64,000 bases of DNA from Novosphingobium profundi (GTDB lineage Bacteria > Pseudomonadota > Alphaproteobacteria > Sphingomonadales > Sphingomonadaceae), in the NCBI RefSeq assembly GCF_018491765.1, contig NZ_JABWCU010000011.1, positions 171,071 to 235,070 on the forward strand. The letters run 5' to 3'. Every line of letters begins with the position of its first letter. Position 1 is the first letter of the stretch. The position numbers and the translations under genes are program-made. The notes beneath the pieces were generated by a model. That model did not search any database and was not told the origin of the DNA. It saw nothing but the letters and a program-made list of their open reading frames with translations. This document shows positions 62,831 to 64,000 of this stretch, piece after piece.

Positions 62831-63628
62831 TCAGCTGCGGGCCGGGCGGTAGCCGACCGCCGCGCTGACCTTGCCCGCGGTGCGCACGATGGCGGTGACC
62901 AGGTCGGGCACGATATCGTCGGTCAGGTAGTGCGCGGCGCTCGCAATCGAAAGCGCGATGCAGATCTGGCGCCGCGCGTCGCGCACCGGCACCGCGATCG
63001 AGCGCACGCCGTCACCCGCCTCGCTATCGTGGAGCACGTAGCCGCGCGCCTGGTGGACCTTCATCTGCGCGACATAGGCGGCCACCTGCTCGTCGCTTGC
63101 CGTGCCCTTGCGCGAATCGCGATAGAGCTGCGCCCAGGTCGCCTCGTCCTGGTCGAGCAGCAGCGCCTTGCCGAGGCCGGTTTCGGCGATGAGGCGCCGG
63201 TCGCCCGGTGCGGTCGCGACGCGCAGGCGCTGGCGCCCGGTGACGCGGTCGAGGTGGCGTGACCAGTCGCCTTCGCGCTTGCCCACGAAGACGCAGAAGC
63301 CGGTCAGTTCGGACAGCTCCTCCATGAACGGGCGCGCAATGCGCACGTAGTCGATCTGTTCGGTCGCCATGACTCCCAGTTCGAGCAGCTTGGGGCCAAG
63401 CCCGAAGCCGTCGTTGGTCACCGACAGGTAGCCGCGCGCCTTGAGCGCCTGGACCAGGCGGTGCGCGGTGGTCTTGCTCATGCCCAGCTTGCGGGCGAGG
63501 TCAGCGGCGCGGATCGGGCCGTTGATTACTTCGTCGAGAATGTCGAGCGCGCGCATCAGGGTTTGCGCGCCCTTCACTTCGACTTCGCCGCGCTCGTCGG
63601 GGGTCTTCTCGTCAGCAACAGTCGTCAT
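62831..63628 (-). CDS. IclR-family transcriptional regulator (KdgR-like)
   Basis: A 265-residue IclR-type regulator. The N-terminal winged helix is TLMRALDILDEVINGPIRAA then DLARKLGMSKTTAHRLVQAL and KARGYLSVTNDGFGLGPKLL. The C-terminal effector domain has IARPFMEELSELTGFCVFVG, the pocket segment RVTGRQRLRVATAPGDRRLI, AETGLGKALLL and HDSEAGDGVRSIAVPVRDAR. IclR proteins such as KdgR repress pectin genes and release DNA on binding a uronate intermediate. Between two possible ATGs I chose 63628, eight bases after GAGG. 63634 is the alternative. It is divergent from kduI, with a perfect inverted repeat 29 bases upstream of its own start. Confidence 0.88.
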   Translation of the reverse strand: MTTVADEKTPDERGEVEVKGAQTLMRALDILDEVINGPIRAADLARKLGMSKTTAHRLVQALKARGYLSVTNDGFGLGPKLLELGVMATEQIDYVRIARPFMEELSELTGFCVFVGKREGDWSRHLDRVTGRQRLRVATAPGDRRLIAETGLGKALLLDQDEATWAQLYRDSRKGTASDEQVAAYVAQMKVHQARGYVLHDSEAGDGVRSIAVPVRDARRQICIALSIASAAHYLTDDIVPDLVTAIVRTAGKVSAAVGYRPARS

Positions 63629-63656
63629 TTGCATTGCCTCGTTTCGGGAGGTCCAC

Positions 63657-63688
63657 TTTATGGGACGCGACTCCATTTGTCCCATAAA
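63657..63688. promoter_or_regulatory. Perfect inverted repeat in the IclR / kduI intergenic region
   Basis: TTTATGGGAC (63657-63666) and GTCCCATAAA (63679-63688) are exact inverted 10-base copies with a 12-base spacer. It lies immediately upstream of the IclR gene, the usual place for an autoregulatory operator. GTCCCA recurs in the sites at 63768, 44628 and 53509. Confidence 0.65.
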
Positions 63689-63767
63689 TCTGTAGGGCCT
63701 GTCGCGCCCGGGTCAACTGGCTCAAAGCTCGGGGTGTGTGCATAGAGGGGCGAACGGGCCTTGAACG

Positions 63768-63805
63768 ATGGTCCACAATGTGCAATTCAGTCCCACAATA
63801 AGGAC
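63768..63805 (+). promoter_or_regulatory. Pectin-regulon operator candidate upstream of kduI
   Basis: The stretch reads ATGGTCCACAATGTG, then CAATTCAG, then TCCCACAATAAGGACT. GTCCACAAT and GTCCCACAAT form a near-direct repeat 20 bases apart. This copy is the best reference for the sites at 44628 and 46675. It ends 68 bases before the kduI ATG. Confidence 0.55.
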
Positions 63806-63872
63806 TTTGTGAGTCCGTCCCGGTGGCCTGTGGACCTTGCATGGCTGCCCCAAGGAGATGAGAGGAAAGCCC

Positions 63873-64000
63873 ATGTTCTGCAAGACCTACCACGCGACGC
63901 ATCCGGACATGATGGAGTGCGTGTCGAACGAGGAGCTTCGCGACCGTTACCTGGTGGGAGGCATGTTCGAGGCGGGCAAGGTTTGCCTGAACTACTCGCA
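63873..64000 (+). CDS. kduI: 5-dehydro-4-deoxy-D-glucuronate isomerase, N-terminal fragment (3' end outside window)
   Basis: The first 42 residues are visible. [20 protein letters not shown] and [17 protein letters not shown] match the KduI opening (a His-x-H-P/S-type start, LRxxYL, a central F, and the V-x-x-x-YS end of the first strand). KduI isomerises 5-keto-4-deoxyuronate, released by the GH105 enzyme, to 2,5-diketo-3-deoxygluconate in the cytoplasm. The ATG at 63873 follows GAGAGGAAAGCCC. It is divergent from the IclR-type regulator and preceded by an operator-like site. Later genes of the uronate pathway (kduD, kdgK, kdgA types) may lie beyond the window. Confidence 0.85.
   Translation, partial: MFCKTYHATHPDMMECVSNEELRDRYLVGGMFEAGKVCLNYS

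Overview
The window is high-GC DNA with long, closely packed genes, four-base ATGA overlaps and three large TonB-dependent receptors (TBDRs). There are no tRNA or rRNA genes, insertion sequences or CRISPR arrays. The gene families suggest a free-living alphaproteobacterium, most likely a sphingomonad (Novosphingobium/Sphingobium type). That placement is an inference from gene content, not from a marker gene. The window is a mosaic of three catabolic regions.

Region 1 (1-20.4 kb) is an acyl-CoA degradation island. The 3' end of a pobA-like gene leads in, followed by a TBDR with an MpaB/DUF2236-type oxygenase. A LuxR-type and a TetR-type regulator come next. They precede an acyl-CoA ligase, two SDR dehydrogenases, a thiolase, an enoyl-CoA hydratase, a fused hydratase/3-hydroxyacyl-CoA dehydrogenase, an NMO-type flavoprotein and four acyl-CoA dehydrogenases. 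The last three genes (ACAD, APH-type kinase, SDR) look like a split ACAD10/ACAD11 or Lva module, the kind that removes a 4-hydroxy group through a 4-phosphoacyl-CoA. The promoter regions of this island share a 20-bp palindrome, TTAnTTn-N6-nAAnTAA, which points to one regulon, plausibly under the local TetR protein.

Region 2 (20.4-41.3 kb) is a catabolic cluster whose substrate I cannot name. It has two M24-fold (creatinase/prolidase-like) proteins, two Spinster-type MFS transporters and two alpha/beta hydrolases with altered catalytic triads. It also has three luciferase-like (LLM) flavin monooxygenases, a phytanoyl-CoA-type dioxygenase, a GPH-type symporter, a TBDR and two paralogous LysR regulators. 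Three small cupins share a D-x-(S/T)-G-x-G-H signature, and each sits directly beside an oxygenase gene. A CGAT(A/C)A(A/G)G motif recurs in the divergent promoters.

Region 3 (41.3-64 kb) is a rhamnogalacturonan-I (pectin) utilisation locus. It holds a TBDR, PL11 and PL26 lyases, a DUF6250 lipoprotein, a Tat-exported alpha/beta esterase, two GH43-like propellers, a CE12-type rhamnogalacturonan acetylesterase, a GH28, rhamnose mutarotase, a GH35 beta-galactosidase, a GH105 unsaturated rhamnogalacturonyl hydrolase, a GPH symporter, an IclR/KdgR-type regulator and the start of kduI. The order covers outer-membrane uptake, deacetylation, backbone cleavage, side-chain trimming, inner-membrane transport and uronate catabolism. 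Several of its promoters carry a related GTCCCA-type operator.
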